A DNA stretch of 33,272 nt from Plesiocystis pacifica SIR-1. GTDB lineage: Bacteria > Myxococcota_A > Polyangia > Nannocystales > Nannocystaceae. The stretch spans positions 1-33,272 of the forward strand of contig NZ_ABCS01000107.1 of assembly GCF_000170895.1 (NCBI RefSeq), written 5' to 3'. Below, in pieces: positions 1 to 10,015 of the stretch; within the stretch, counting starts at the first letter, position 1, and every line of letters begins with the position of its first letter. The position numbers and the translations under genes are program-made. The notes beneath the pieces are model-generated. The model saw only the letters and a program-made list of their open reading frames with translations, ran no database searches and was not told the DNA's origin.

Positions 1-1086
<1,086 letters not shown>

Positions 1087-1220
1087 GCGACTGGGCATTG
1101 GGCGCAGGTGGCGACGGAGCTGTCGTGACTCAACACACCATTTTTGGGGCGGCCCTCCATGCCGGATCGCCGCCCCACCGCGGGTCCACTTTCCAGGCGC
1201 CTGTGGTACACCGTCCCGCC

Positions 1221-2396
1221 ATGGTCGATGACGACGATTTCGCGGCACTCTTCGAGCAGTCGGTGTCGGGCGGTGGCGACCGCTCCAGCGGCAAACGCCT
1301 GTCCCCGGGCGAGTCGGTGCAAGCGACGGTGGTGCAGATCGGTCGACAGACCGTCTTCGTCGACGTCGGCACGCGCTCCGAGGGCGAGATCGACGTCCAT
1401 GAGCTGCAAAACGAAAAGGGCGAGCTGACCGTCAAGGTCGGCGACCGCCTCCGCGCGATCGTGCAGACCGGCGGCGACCGGCCCAAGCTGGTCATGCGCT
1501 TCGGCGGCAGCGGGGGCATCGGCGACCTCGAGCTCGCCCTCGAGTCCGGGGCGCCCGTCACCGGCACGGTGACCAAGGCCGTCAAGGGCGGCCTCGAGGT
1601 GCAGATCGGAAAGACCCGCGCGTTTTGCCCGGCCTCCCACGTGCACGTGGCCTACACCCCCGACATCTCGATCTACGAGGGCCAGAGCCTCGCCTTCAAG
1701 GTGCTCGAGATCCGCGACAAGGGCCGCTCGGTGGTCGTGTCGCGCAAGGCCCTGCTGCAGGAAGAGCGCGAGCAAAAGGGCAAGGCCCTGCTCGAGCAGC
1801 TCGCCGAGGGCCAGATCGTCACGGGCACGGTGCAGACCATCCAGCCCTACGGCGCCTTCGTCGATCTGGGCGGCGTCGAGGGCCTCATCCACATCTCCGA
1901 GCTCGGCCACGGCCGGGTCGAGCGCGTCGAGGACGTGGTCAGCGTGGGCGAGCAGATCCGCGTCAAGGTGCTGACCATCGAGCCCGGCGACGGCAAGGTC
2001 GCCACGCGCATCAGCCTGTCTCTGCGTCAGGCCGAGCAGGGCGCGGGACCGGCCCAGGCCGGCTCCGAGCGCAAGGTCGTCGACGCCGAGGTCGTCAAGG
2101 TCGAGACCTTCGGCGTGTTCGTCGAGACGGCGACCAGCGGCGGCATCGTCCCGACCCGCGAGCTCGACCTGCCCCCGGGCGGCGACCCCCGCCGGGCCTA
2201 CCCCGTGGGCAAGCAGGTCCGCGTCGTCGCCATCGGCACCGACGACAAGGGCCGCACCCGCTTCTCCATGCGCCGGGTGGAGGAGACCGAGGCCCGCGCG
2301 AACTTCAAGCAGTTCCGCGCCAAGCAGAGCAAGGGCCAGAACAAGCGCGGCGACATGGGCAGCTTCGGCGAGCTGCTCAAGGCCAAGCTCGAGTAG
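1221..2396 (+). CDS. RNA-binding protein with four S1 domains
   Basis: A 391-residue protein. After an acidic N-terminus (MVDDDDFAALFEQ) it has four S1-like OB folds at about residues 29-95, 110-176, 197-269 and 283-352, and a basic C-terminal tail (FKQFRAKQSKGQNKR). The third is the most canonical: GTVQTIQPYGAFVDLGGVEG followed by LIHISEL. The protein resembles a short ribosomal protein S1/YhgF-type RNA binder and should be cytoplasmic, acting in translation or RNA metabolism. The ATG at 1221 was chosen because the frame upstream is Arg/Pro-rich and overlaps the kinase gene, and because the acidic N-terminus is typical of S1-repeat proteins. No strong Shine-Dalgarno is visible. It is shorter than the usual six-domain S1, so it may be a paralogue rather than the housekeeping rpsA. 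Confidence 0.9.
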   Translation: MVDDDDFAALFEQSVSGGGDRSSGKRLSPGESVQATVVQIGRQTVFVDVGTRSEGEIDVHELQNEKGELTVKVGDRLRAIVQTGGDRPKLVMRFGGSGGIGDLELALESGAPVTGTVTKAVKGGLEVQIGKTRAFCPASHVHVAYTPDISIYEGQSLAFKVLEIRDKGRSVVVSRKALLQEEREQKGKALLEQLAEGQIVTGTVQTIQPYGAFVDLGGVEGLIHISELGHGRVERVEDVVSVGEQIRVKVLTIEPGDGKVATRISLSLRQAEQGAGPAQAGSERKVVDAEVVKVETFGVFVETATSGGIVPTRELDLPPGGDPRRAYPVGKQVRVVAIGTDDKGRTRFSMRRVEETEARANFKQFRAKQSKGQNKRGDMGSFGELLKAKLE

Positions 2397-2484
2397 GCCG
2401 GCGACGCTGCGACTCGAGCGTGCCACGGTTGGCGGCGCGCTCAGACAGCCCCCGCGAAGCGCGCGTTTCAGGTAGAGTCCCTCG

Positions 2485-3684
2485 ATGACTGGGACCAACG
2501 AGGCGCTGCGCTTCGAACGACTGCGCGAGCAAGACGGCAAGCCCCTGCTGCCGCCGACCAACCTTCAGGGCCTCGTCAGCGGCGGCGGCCTCGACACGGC
2601 CAAGGTCGACGAAGCCCGGCGCATGCTCGTCCAGGCCGAGTCCGAGCTCGCCGTGGCGCCGGGCTACCCCGGGCAAGAGCGCCTGTTTTGGCTGACCTTC
2701 ATGCTCGCGCGGCACTACGCGTCCGTGAACGACCGCCAGCTCGCCGGCCAGCTCGTCGAGGCGGCCCTGCCCAAGCTCCCGCGGGGGCGCCACTACCTGG
2801 TGCTGTGCGGGCTGCTCGCCCGCAACTACGCCGCGCTCGGGCGCCTCGACGTCGCCCTGCAGCTGCTGACCCAGCTCGATCCCCACTCCGACGACCTGCA
2901 CGTCGACACCAGCTACCGCTTCAGCGCGGCCTACGTGCAGACCCACGCCGGGGACTTCCGCGAGGTCCTGCGCGTGCTCGGTCTGCGCGCCGAGGACGTC
3001 CCGATCTCCGACGCCTACGACCTGATCTGCGGGGTGTTCCGGGCCCACGCCCACGAGCGCCTCGGCGACCTCGAGCAGGCCAAGGACCAGCTCCTCGCCG
3101 TCGCCGGCAGCCCGCAACAGCTCGCCGGCGTGCGCCAGATCGTGACCCTCCAGGCCAACCTCGGCCTGTGCCGGCGCAGCCTCCCGGAGGTCGAGGTCAC
3201 CGTCAAACACATGTACGAGAACGCCATCGACACCGGCTCGGGGATCAACGTCGGCGCGATGATCGTCGTGCCCATCGTGCTGAGCCTGGTCGGCGTCGCG
3301 GGGGCGAGCGCTGCCTCAGCCCTGCCCGGCGACCTCGGCCACACCGTCGCCCCCGCCGTGATCGTGCTGACCGTGGCCGGGACCATGGTCGCGACCTTTG
3401 GCTCGATGTTCCGGGGCAACGCCAAGAAGAAGGCCCTGCTGACCTCTGGGGTCCAGGGCGTGGGCAAGCTGCTGACCGTCGAGCAGACCGGCGTGCGCGT
3501 CAACAAGCAGCCCATGCTGCGCCTGCGCATGCTCATCGAGGTCCCCGGCAAGGAGGCCTACGTCGTGGTCCACCAGGAGGTCGTCAACGAGCTGAACCTC
3601 GCCCGGGTCCGGCCCGGCGCGACGCTGCCCGTGCGCGTCCACCCCGAGGACCCGCGCTCGATGGCCGTCACCTGGTCGAGCTAG
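2485..3684 (+). CDS. TPR-like protein with two C-terminal TM helices and a cytosolic tail domain
   Basis: A 399-residue protein. Residues about 35-235 are alpha-helical and look like degenerate tetratricopeptide repeats (repeated A-rich helix pairs such as YLVLCGLLARNYAALGRLDVAL). Two membrane helices follow at about 254-276 and 287-308. The last 85 residues form a small beta-rich domain with the pattern LTVEQTGVRVNKQPMLRLRM, PGKEAY and LPVRVHPEDPRS. I recognise this pattern from membrane proteins of several phyla, where it has no known biochemical role. It probably scaffolds other proteins at the inner membrane; no enzyme motif is present. The stop overlaps the end of the convergent methyltransferase gene by 17 bases. 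The ATG at 2485 gives a natural hydrophilic N-terminus. Confidence 0.8.
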   Translation: MTGTNEALRFERLREQDGKPLLPPTNLQGLVSGGGLDTAKVDEARRMLVQAESELAVAPGYPGQERLFWLTFMLARHYASVNDRQLAGQLVEAALPKLPRGRHYLVLCGLLARNYAALGRLDVALQLLTQLDPHSDDLHVDTSYRFSAAYVQTHAGDFREVLRVLGLRAEDVPISDAYDLICGVFRAHAHERLGDLEQAKDQLLAVAGSPQQLAGVRQIVTLQANLGLCRRSLPEVEVTVKHMYENAIDTGSGINVGAMIVVPIVLSLVGVAGASAASALPGDLGHTVAPAVIVLTVAGTMVATFGSMFRGNAKKKALLTSGVQGVGKLLTVEQTGVRVNKQPMLRLRMLIEVPGKEAYVVVHQEVVNELNLARVRPGATLPVRVHPEDPRSMAVTWSS

Positions 3685-4600
3685 ACGACCGAGGCCCGGA
3701 CCGAAGCGCTACCCAGGGCAGGGTCGAGATCAGCACGAACTTGATCCGCCGACGATCGCCCGCGGCCTCGCCAAACACGGCGCGGGGGTGCACGGCCTCG
3801 CCCCAGGCCGCCTCGAAGGTGCTGCTGCGAACGCCCGGCGGGAGCTTGGCCCACGCGCCCGCGCAGCCGAGCGCCCGCACGCGGGGGAGCGCCGCGGCGA
3901 GCAAGGGGAAGTCGCCGACCTCCGTGCGCTGCTTGGAGTCGTCGCCGCCCCAGGGCGGATCGAAGAACACCAGGGTCCGCGCCGGGCCCAGCTCGTCGAG
4001 CAAGGTGGGCAGGTCCGCGACGGCGTCGCCGTGGACCAGGCGCAGCGCGTCGGCGACCCCGTAGATCCCCGCGTTGTGGCGGGCCATGGCCAGGCGACCC
4101 GCGTCGGCCTCGACGGCGACGACCTCGAGCCCCGCGCGGGCGAAGGCGATGGCGTTGCCCCCCGCTCCGCAGCCCGCGTCGATCACCGCCTCCACGCCCT
4201 GCGCCGCGGCCCACCGCGCCATGCGCTTGGCGAGCACCTCGGGGGTCAAGGACCAGCGCCCCTCCTCGTCCAGGCGAGCGCCGCGACGGCTGAAGCCGGG
4301 GGTGGTGTCGCGGCGCCGCCGGGCGTCCTCGGTCCTCGCCGCGCGCACGGCCGACCGGTTCAGCTTGGGGGCCACCGAGACACTCAGAGGCTCGCCCTCG
4401 AGCACGAGCCCGCGCAAGCGCGCGGCCACGTCGGCGGCGGCTCGGCTCGTGCACGACGCGCGGGCCCCTCCCGCGTCGAACACCCACGCGTCGCCGCCGA
4501 GGTCTGCCGCGCTGCTCGGCCCGAGCAAGCGCCGACATTGCGCCGGGCCCATCCATGCGGGCAGCCCTTCCACGTGAACCTCGCGGCGACCCTCGCTCAC
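3668..4600 (-). CDS. TGS1-like SAM-dependent RNA methyltransferase with RRM-like N-terminal domain
   Basis: A 310-residue protein with a GTG start. Residues about 110-305 form a class I methyltransferase fold: SAM-binding loop DAGCGAGGNAIAFA (141-154), acidic residue after beta-2 (VAVEAD), and a catalytic DPPWGG motif (214-219). The block before the SAM loop, LDEEGRWSLTPEVLAKRMA (110-128), matches the D-E-G-W-(Y/F)-S-(V/L)-T-P-E element of trimethylguanosine synthase-type enzymes (Methyltransf_15), and Trp217 sits where TGS1 stacks its cap guanine. Residues about 6-80 read as a beta-alpha-beta-beta-alpha-beta RRM-like unit (VHVEGLP ... VAARLRGLVLEGEPLSVSVAP). Bacteria have no m7G caps, so the substrate is unknown; a structured RNA is a reasonable inference. 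It could also be a more general N2-guanine or N6-adenine RNA methyltransferase. Transcribed divergently from the FIST gene, 39 bases apart. Confidence 0.75.
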   Translation of the reverse strand: MSEGRREVHVEGLPAWMGPAQCRRLLGPSSAADLGGDAWVFDAGGARASCTSRAAADVAARLRGLVLEGEPLSVSVAPKLNRSAVRAARTEDARRRRDTTPGFSRRGARLDEEGRWSLTPEVLAKRMARWAAAQGVEAVIDAGCGAGGNAIAFARAGLEVVAVEADAGRLAMARHNAGIYGVADALRLVHGDAVADLPTLLDELGPARTLVFFDPPWGGDDSKQRTEVGDFPLLAAALPRVRALGCAGAWAKLPPGVRSSTFEAAWGEAVHPRAVFGEAAGDRRRIKFVLISTLPWVALRSGPRSSSSTR

Positions 4601-4639
4601 CGCGGGAGCATAACCGCTCGCCGCCTGTTACCCTGCAGC

Positions 4640-5869
<1,230 letters not shown>

Positions 5870-5932
5870 ACACACAAATCCGCCCCTGGGATTGCACGCC
5901 GGTGCGCCAGCGGGCACCCTCGGTCCGCCGAC

Positions 5933-6373
5933 ATGTTCTCGTACCAGCTCTACAACCTGATCCACATCCTCGGCATCATCCTCGTGTTCATGGCCATCGG
6001 CGGCTACGCCTTCCACGGGGCCACGGGCGGGACCAAGGAGACCAACAAGGCCCGCGGCCTGCTCGCCGCGACCCACGGCGTCGGCGTGCTGCTGATCCTC
6101 GTCGCGGGCTTCGGCATGCTCGCGCGCATCAGCCCGATGTCCGCCGGGCTGCCCGGCTGGCTCCACCCCAAGCTGCTGATCTGGGTGCTCATCGGCGCCG
6201 CGCCGGCGGTGCTCAACCGCAAGCCCGAGTGGGGCAAGGCGCTGTGGTTCGTGTTCCCGCTGCTGGCCGCGACCTCGGCCTACTTCGCCATCAACCACCC
6301 GGGCGAGAGCAAGGGCGAGGCCGGGGCGGACGCCCAGACCGAGCAAGCCAAGGACGACGCGAAGAGCGAGTGA
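5933..6373 (+). CDS. Four-TM membrane protein (SirB/CopD-like layout)
   Basis: A 146-residue integral membrane protein with four hydrophobic helices (LIHILGIILVFMAIGGYAF; HGVGVLLILVAGFGMLA; LLIWVLIGAAPAVL; ALWFVFPLLAATSAYFAI) and a charged soluble tail rich in Glu, Lys and Asp. Conserved-looking histidines lie at the helix ends (LIHILG, THGVG, WLHPKLL). The WLHPKLLIWVLIG element recalls SirB/CopD-like four-helix proteins, but the match is weak and no function can be assigned. The next gene begins two bases after the stop, so the two are probably co-transcribed. Confidence 0.75.
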   Translation: MFSYQLYNLIHILGIILVFMAIGGYAFHGATGGTKETNKARGLLAATHGVGVLLILVAGFGMLARISPMSAGLPGWLHPKLLIWVLIGAAPAVLNRKPEWGKALWFVFPLLAATSAYFAINHPGESKGEAGADAQTEQAKDDAKSE

Positions 6374-6374
6374 G

Positions 6375-7646
6375 TTGAGGCGCGACGGGCACAGCACGGT
6401 CTCGACGGGCCTTTTCGCCTGCGTCCTCGCCTGCTCGTCCTGCGGCGCGGACGCGTCGGCGGGGGCCGTCGAGTCCCGCGGGCAGGTCCAGACCCTCGCC
6501 AGCGCGCCGGCCACCACGCCCACGCCCACGCCCGAGGTCGAGCCCGAGCCCGCTCCAGAGCCCGCTCCGACTCCCCAACCGAAGCCCGAGCCGCAGCCTC
6601 TCGACGAGGCCGGCCTCGGCGCGCTCATCGAGGACGCCCGCGCCAGCTTGCGCGCCCTCGACATCAAGCTCACCCCCCGCGACACCCCCCGCGGCCCCCT
6701 GCCCGCGGACTCGGGCCTGCGCCAGGCCTACCGCGAGCACCGGGCCATCAACCTCGCTGGGCGCAGCGAGCAGGTCCGCCGCTGGATGGCCCTGGCCAAG
6801 TTCGCCGCCATCGAGCCCGGCCCCGCCCCCGAGCCCGGTCCCCTGGTCCGCTACGACCTCGTCGTGACCCGGGACGGGAGCCAGTCCTACTTCCACGTCG
6901 TCGTCGATCCCTTCGGTCTGGCGGCACAGGGCGAGCGGGGCAAGCACGAGGCGTGGATCGACAAGCAGCGCTGGGTCAACCTCGGCGACGCCATCGAGCC
7001 GGGGCGGGCCTACCTGCCCTTCAAGACCAACGGCAACGAGTCCCTGCACAAGCAGTGGGGCAAGGAGGCGGTGATCCGCGATCTGGTCGGCGTCGCCCAC
7101 GAGTACAGCGCGCGGACCGGGGGGCTGCTGGGCATCGGCGACATCAGCCACGTCGACGGCGGCAAGATCGAGGACCACTGGACGCACCAAAAGGGCGTCG
7201 ACGCGGACCTCTACCTGCTCGACTGGGAGACCCCCTCGACCGAGCCCGAGCCCGAGCCCGCGTCCGAGGCCCAACCAGCCCCGGACCCGCGCCCCATCAT
7301 CTGGTGGCACCACTACAAAAGGGGTGTCTCGACCTGGGCCCGGAAGCCCAAGGGCAAGGGCGACCACGAGCCCGCCTTCGATCCCGAAGACCCCCTGTCC
7401 GAGACGCCCTCGAGCCAGCGCTTGCGGATCCTCGCCCAGATCATCTTCCTCGTCGACGCCGTCGCCTACTTCGTCCACAACGACCCCACGGTGCTCACCC
7501 CCTTCGACGCCGAGGTCGGCGAGCGCCGCCCGGGTCGACGCTTCTTGCACGCCGAGAACAAGGGCTACTGGCCGACCCACGCCGACCATGTCCACCTGCG
7601 CTGGGTCGAGGGCAAGCTCCCCGTCGACGTCACGCCACGGCCTTGA
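6375..7646 (+). CDS. M74-like penicillin-insensitive murein endopeptidase lipoprotein
   Basis: A 423-residue predicted lipoprotein with a TTG start. The signal peptide ends in the lipobox VLAC (Cys20), followed by a Pro/Glu/Thr-rich linker (about 48-76). The catalytic region carries the LAS-type zinc motifs of the MepA/M74 family: HWTHQKGVDAD (H268, H271, D278) and the C-terminal HADHVHLRW (H405, H407). These enzymes cut D-Ala-mDAP cross-links in periplasmic peptidoglycan. An extra Pro/Glu-rich insertion (about residues 288-310) splits the catalytic domain between the two metal motifs. The only plausible in-frame starts before the signal peptide are TTG 6375 or a missed upstream codon. Directly downstream of, and likely co-transcribed with, the four-TM protein. 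Confidence 0.78.
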   Translation: MRRDGHSTVSTGLFACVLACSSCGADASAGAVESRGQVQTLASAPATTPTPTPEVEPEPAPEPAPTPQPKPEPQPLDEAGLGALIEDARASLRALDIKLTPRDTPRGPLPADSGLRQAYREHRAINLAGRSEQVRRWMALAKFAAIEPGPAPEPGPLVRYDLVVTRDGSQSYFHVVVDPFGLAAQGERGKHEAWIDKQRWVNLGDAIEPGRAYLPFKTNGNESLHKQWGKEAVIRDLVGVAHEYSARTGGLLGIGDISHVDGGKIEDHWTHQKGVDADLYLLDWETPSTEPEPEPASEAQPAPDPRPIIWWHHYKRGVSTWARKPKGKGDHEPAFDPEDPLSETPSSQRLRILAQIIFLVDAVAYFVHNDPTVLTPFDAEVGERRPGRRFLHAENKGYWPTHADHVHLRWVEGKLPVDVTPRP

Positions 7647-7910
7647 GCCTCACTCCGCCACGAATGGAACTCGGTTCTAGCCCCATCAAAATAGAACCGA
7701 GTTCTAGACGACTGGCCTAATTGCGAGTGTTCGGCACGCACAGGCATGAGTCATTCAATGGCGTCACCTTCGCTCGTCCACACATTTCACAATACCTCTC
7801 CTCGAGCCCGTCAATGTCAGCCTGTGTACTTCGACGGCTTTCTCGATGACACGTAATGCCTACATGTCGCAAAGTCATTAAACATAGAACATTCACATTG
7901 ACTTGGATGG
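7647..7910. promoter_or_regulatory. AT-richer intergenic leader with TAGAAC/GTTCTA motifs
   Basis: This non-coding stretch has clearly lower GC than its neighbours. It contains the inverted repeat at 7667-7704, a lone half-site TAGAAC at 7885-7890, and a TTGACT hexamer at 7898-7903 without a convincing -10 partner. It most likely holds the promoter of the exported-protein operon that starts at 7936. No small gene is supported here. Confidence 0.5.
7667..7704. repeat. Inverted repeat, 13-bp arms, operator- or terminator-like
   Basis: Arm GAACTCGGTTCTA at 7667-7679 is repeated as its exact reverse complement at 7692-7704, with a 12-base loop. Each arm is itself a small palindrome of the form GAAC-N3-GTTC; the right one extends to TAGAAC-CGA-GTTCTA. 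It lies 20 bases after the stop of the M74 gene, so it could be a terminator (there is no T run), or a pair of operators sharing the motif with the palindrome at 7911-7934. Confidence 0.65.
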
Positions 7911-7934
7911 GCGCGTAGAACAGGTTCTACGCGC
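7911..7934. promoter_or_regulatory. Perfect 24-bp palindrome abutting the ATG at 7936
   Basis: Arms GCGCGTAGAAC (7911-7921) and GTTCTACGCGC (7924-7934) are perfect reverse complements around a 2-base centre. The right arm ends one base before the ATG at 7936, so it replaces the ribosome-binding region. It shares the TAGAAC/GTTCTA core with the inverted repeat at 7667-7704 and the half-site at 7885-7890. It could be a protein operator or an mRNA hairpin that hides the start codon. Confidence 0.7.
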
Positions 7935-7935
7935 A

Positions 7936-9375
7936 ATGCGTTTCTCTAGTCCCCCAATCCGCTCGGCCCAGGGGCTGGCGGCGAGTGCGTGCCTGTTCGG
8001 CCTCGTGCTCGCCTTCCCCAGCCTCGCCGAGGCCCGGCCCAACGCCCCCCAGGCCTTTTGCCAGCAGTACCCGAGCAGCCCGGACTGCCTCGGCCGGGTG
8101 ATCACCTGCGACACCTGCCACGACTCGACGGACCCCGTCCTGTGGAACGGCTACGGCCTCGCCGTGAACGCCGAGCTCGCAGGCCGTGACTTCGACACCT
8201 ACCTGTCCGAAGCCCTCGCGGCGGTCGAGTCCGAGGACGCCGACGGGGACGGCGAGAGCAACCTCGACGAGATCCTCGTCGGCACCAACCCCGGCCGCGC
8301 CGAGTCGCTGTGGCAGCCGCTGCCCGAGCCGACCGGCCTCGAGAACCCCTGGTACGCCCTCGGCGAGTACGACCCCGTGCTCGCCTATCGGCGCATGTCG
8401 GCGCTCTACTGCGGGCAGTCCCCCGACTACGCGGCCCTCGAGTCCCTGCGCGCCCTCGACTCGGACGAGCAGCGCGAGCGCGTCCACGAAGACCTCGCGC
8501 TGTGCCTCGACTCGGCCTACTGGCGCGGCCGAGGCCTGCGCGAGCTCGCGGACCCCCGCGTCCGCCCCCTCGAGTCTGTCGGGATGGACACGGAGGTCGA
8601 GCTCTATGGCGTCCAGCTCGCGCTCGCGGACTACTACTGGGACTACCGCCTGTGGCGCTACGTGCTCAGCGACGACCGCGATCTCCGCGAGCTGCTGACG
8701 GCCCAGTACCACGTCATCGAAGGCGGCGACGGAGCGCTCGAGCGCGTCGAGGGCGTCCAGCCCAACCCCCTGCTCGGCGGCGGACAGCCCCTCGAGCCCG
8801 AGCACCGCGCCGGGATGATCACCACGCAGTGGTTCCTGGTCATCAACACCATGCTCAGCCCGGTCCCGCGGACGACGGCGGCGCACGCCCTCCGCTCCTA
8901 CCTGGACATGGACATCTCGCGCCACGAGGGCATCTTCCCGGTCGAGGGCGAGCCCACCGACATCGACGGCAAGGGCGTGCAGGCGCCCGCGTGTGCCCAG
9001 TGCCACTCGACCCTCGACCCCCTCGCCTACGTGTTCGCCAACTACCACGGCATCGAGTACCCGAGCGACAACGGCAAGTACGACGAGGAGCGCCTGGTCG
9101 GGGTCATCGACGGCTGGGAGCCCGGGCAGGTGACCAGCGTCCTGTTTGGGGAGCCGGTCTCGAGCGTGCCCGAGTGGGCCGCCGTCGCGTCCGAGTCGGT
9201 CTACTTCCGCCGCGCCATGACCAACATGTTCGTCGAGCACGCCCTCGGCCGCGAGGCGACGCCCGCGGAGATGTCCGAGCTCGCCGCCCTCGTCGACAGC
9301 CTCCCCGCCGACGGCTACTCGGCCAACCGCCTCATCCACCGCATCGTCGACACCGACGCCTTTGGAGCCCCCTGA
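7936..9375 (+). CDS. Exported di-heme-motif protein, DUF1588/DUF1585-like
   Basis: A 479-residue secreted protein. Starting at ATG 7936 gives a clean Sec signal peptide (hydrophobic LAASACLFGLVLAFPSLAEA). A TTG start at 7903 would add 11 residues but would translate through the palindrome. Two c-type heme motifs are present: CDTCH (58-62) and CAQCH (353-357), the second in the context PACAQCHSTLDPLAYVF typical of DUF1588. A calcium-binding-like DADGDGESNLDE segment sits near residue 97. The C-terminus (FRRAMTNMFVEHALGREATPAEM) resembles DUF1585. Such proteins are usually encoded beside DUF1501/DUF1552 proteins, as here, in planctomycetes and myxobacteria; the substrate is unknown. Its stop codon overlaps the next ATG by one base (TGATG). 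Confidence 0.82.
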   Translation: MRFSSPPIRSAQGLAASACLFGLVLAFPSLAEARPNAPQAFCQQYPSSPDCLGRVITCDTCHDSTDPVLWNGYGLAVNAELAGRDFDTYLSEALAAVESEDADGDGESNLDEILVGTNPGRAESLWQPLPEPTGLENPWYALGEYDPVLAYRRMSALYCGQSPDYAALESLRALDSDEQRERVHEDLALCLDSAYWRGRGLRELADPRVRPLESVGMDTEVELYGVQLALADYYWDYRLWRYVLSDDRDLRELLTAQYHVIEGGDGALERVEGVQPNPLLGGGQPLEPEHRAGMITTQWFLVINTMLSPVPRTTAAHALRSYLDMDISRHEGIFPVEGEPTDIDGKGVQAPACAQCHSTLDPLAYVFANYHGIEYPSDNGKYDEERLVGVIDGWEPGQVTSVLFGEPVSSVPEWAAVASESVYFRRAMTNMFVEHALGREATPAEMSELAALVDSLPADGYSANRLIHRIVDTDAFGAP

Positions 9376-10004
9376 TGTCCACGCCCAACCGTACCGTCCA
9401 ACGCTAGGGCCTCGCGTTCGCGGGGCTGTGCCTCGCGTCCGCCCTGGGGTGCTCGAACGAGCCCGACCCCGAGGCCGAGCCCGAGATCGCCGCGTCCACC
9501 CGCAACCAGCTGCTGTGGAAGCGCTACCAGGTGCTCGAGCAGGATCTGTCCCGCGCCCTCGAGCTCGCCCCCGAGGAGCTGTGCACCGAGCTGGGCAGCT
9601 ACGACTGCGTCGACGACATCCACCTCGTCGCCCTCGGCGGCCACGACCCCTTTGGTCGCGGCCAGTACGCCCCCGTCGCCAAGCCCATGGTCACCACCCC
9701 CCTCGCCGTCGAGCGGGTGGTGCTCGCGGCCTGCTCGGAGCGGGTCGCCCGAGACCACGACGAGCGCGCCGTGTTCACGGCCCTCGAGCTCGACGGGCCC
9801 GCCCCGGCGGCGACGAGCGACGCCTTCATCGAGACCGTCGACGCCCTCTACCAGCGCTTGTTGTCCCGCGACCCCATCGACGCCGAGTACGAGGTCCTCG
9901 CCGAGCTCCTCGTCGACGACCAGGGCGAGCCGGTCCTCGCCGAGCGCTTCGCCGCCGAGGCCTGCGTCGCCGTCGCCACGACCACCGAATTCATCTTCAT
10001 CTAG
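9375..10004 (+). pseudogene. Lipoprotein gene interrupted by an in-frame amber codon at 9405-9407
   Basis: An ATG overlaps the upstream stop (TGATG). It opens MSTPNRTVQR, then meets TAG at 9405-9407, and the same frame continues without a break for 198 codons. Directly after the TAG comes a lipoprotein signal core (LAFAGLCLASALGC, lipobox ALGC), so the stop falls in the n-region of an otherwise intact signal peptide. No ATG, GTG or TTG lies between the TAG and the lipobox; only CTG codons do. The mature part has patterns (YDCVDDIHLVALGG, TTPLAVERVVLAACSERV, ALYQRLLSRDP) that I associate with lipoproteins next to DUF1501 genes, without known function. It is either a fresh nonsense mutation, a readthrough gene, or a sequencing error. 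Confidence 0.72.
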
Positions 10005-10007
10005 GAG
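10003..10007 (+). promoter_or_regulatory. Strong Shine-Dalgarno AGGAG
   Basis: AGGAG overlaps the TAG stop of the preceding gene and sits 8 bases before the ATG at 10016. It is one of the few clear ribosome-binding sites in the window and fixes the start of the DUF1501 gene. It also means that this gene can be translated independently of the interrupted lipoprotein gene. Confidence 0.8.
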
Positions 10008-10015
10008 TCCCCGCC

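Noticed and set aside
7898..7926. Sigma-70 promoter using TTGACT at 7898
   Set aside because: No matching -10 element at the right distance, and transcription would start too close to the ATG.
7903..7935. TTG 7903 as start of the DUF1588-type protein
   Set aside because: It would place the 24-bp palindrome inside the coding region and add charged residues before a signal peptide that starts well at ATG 7936.
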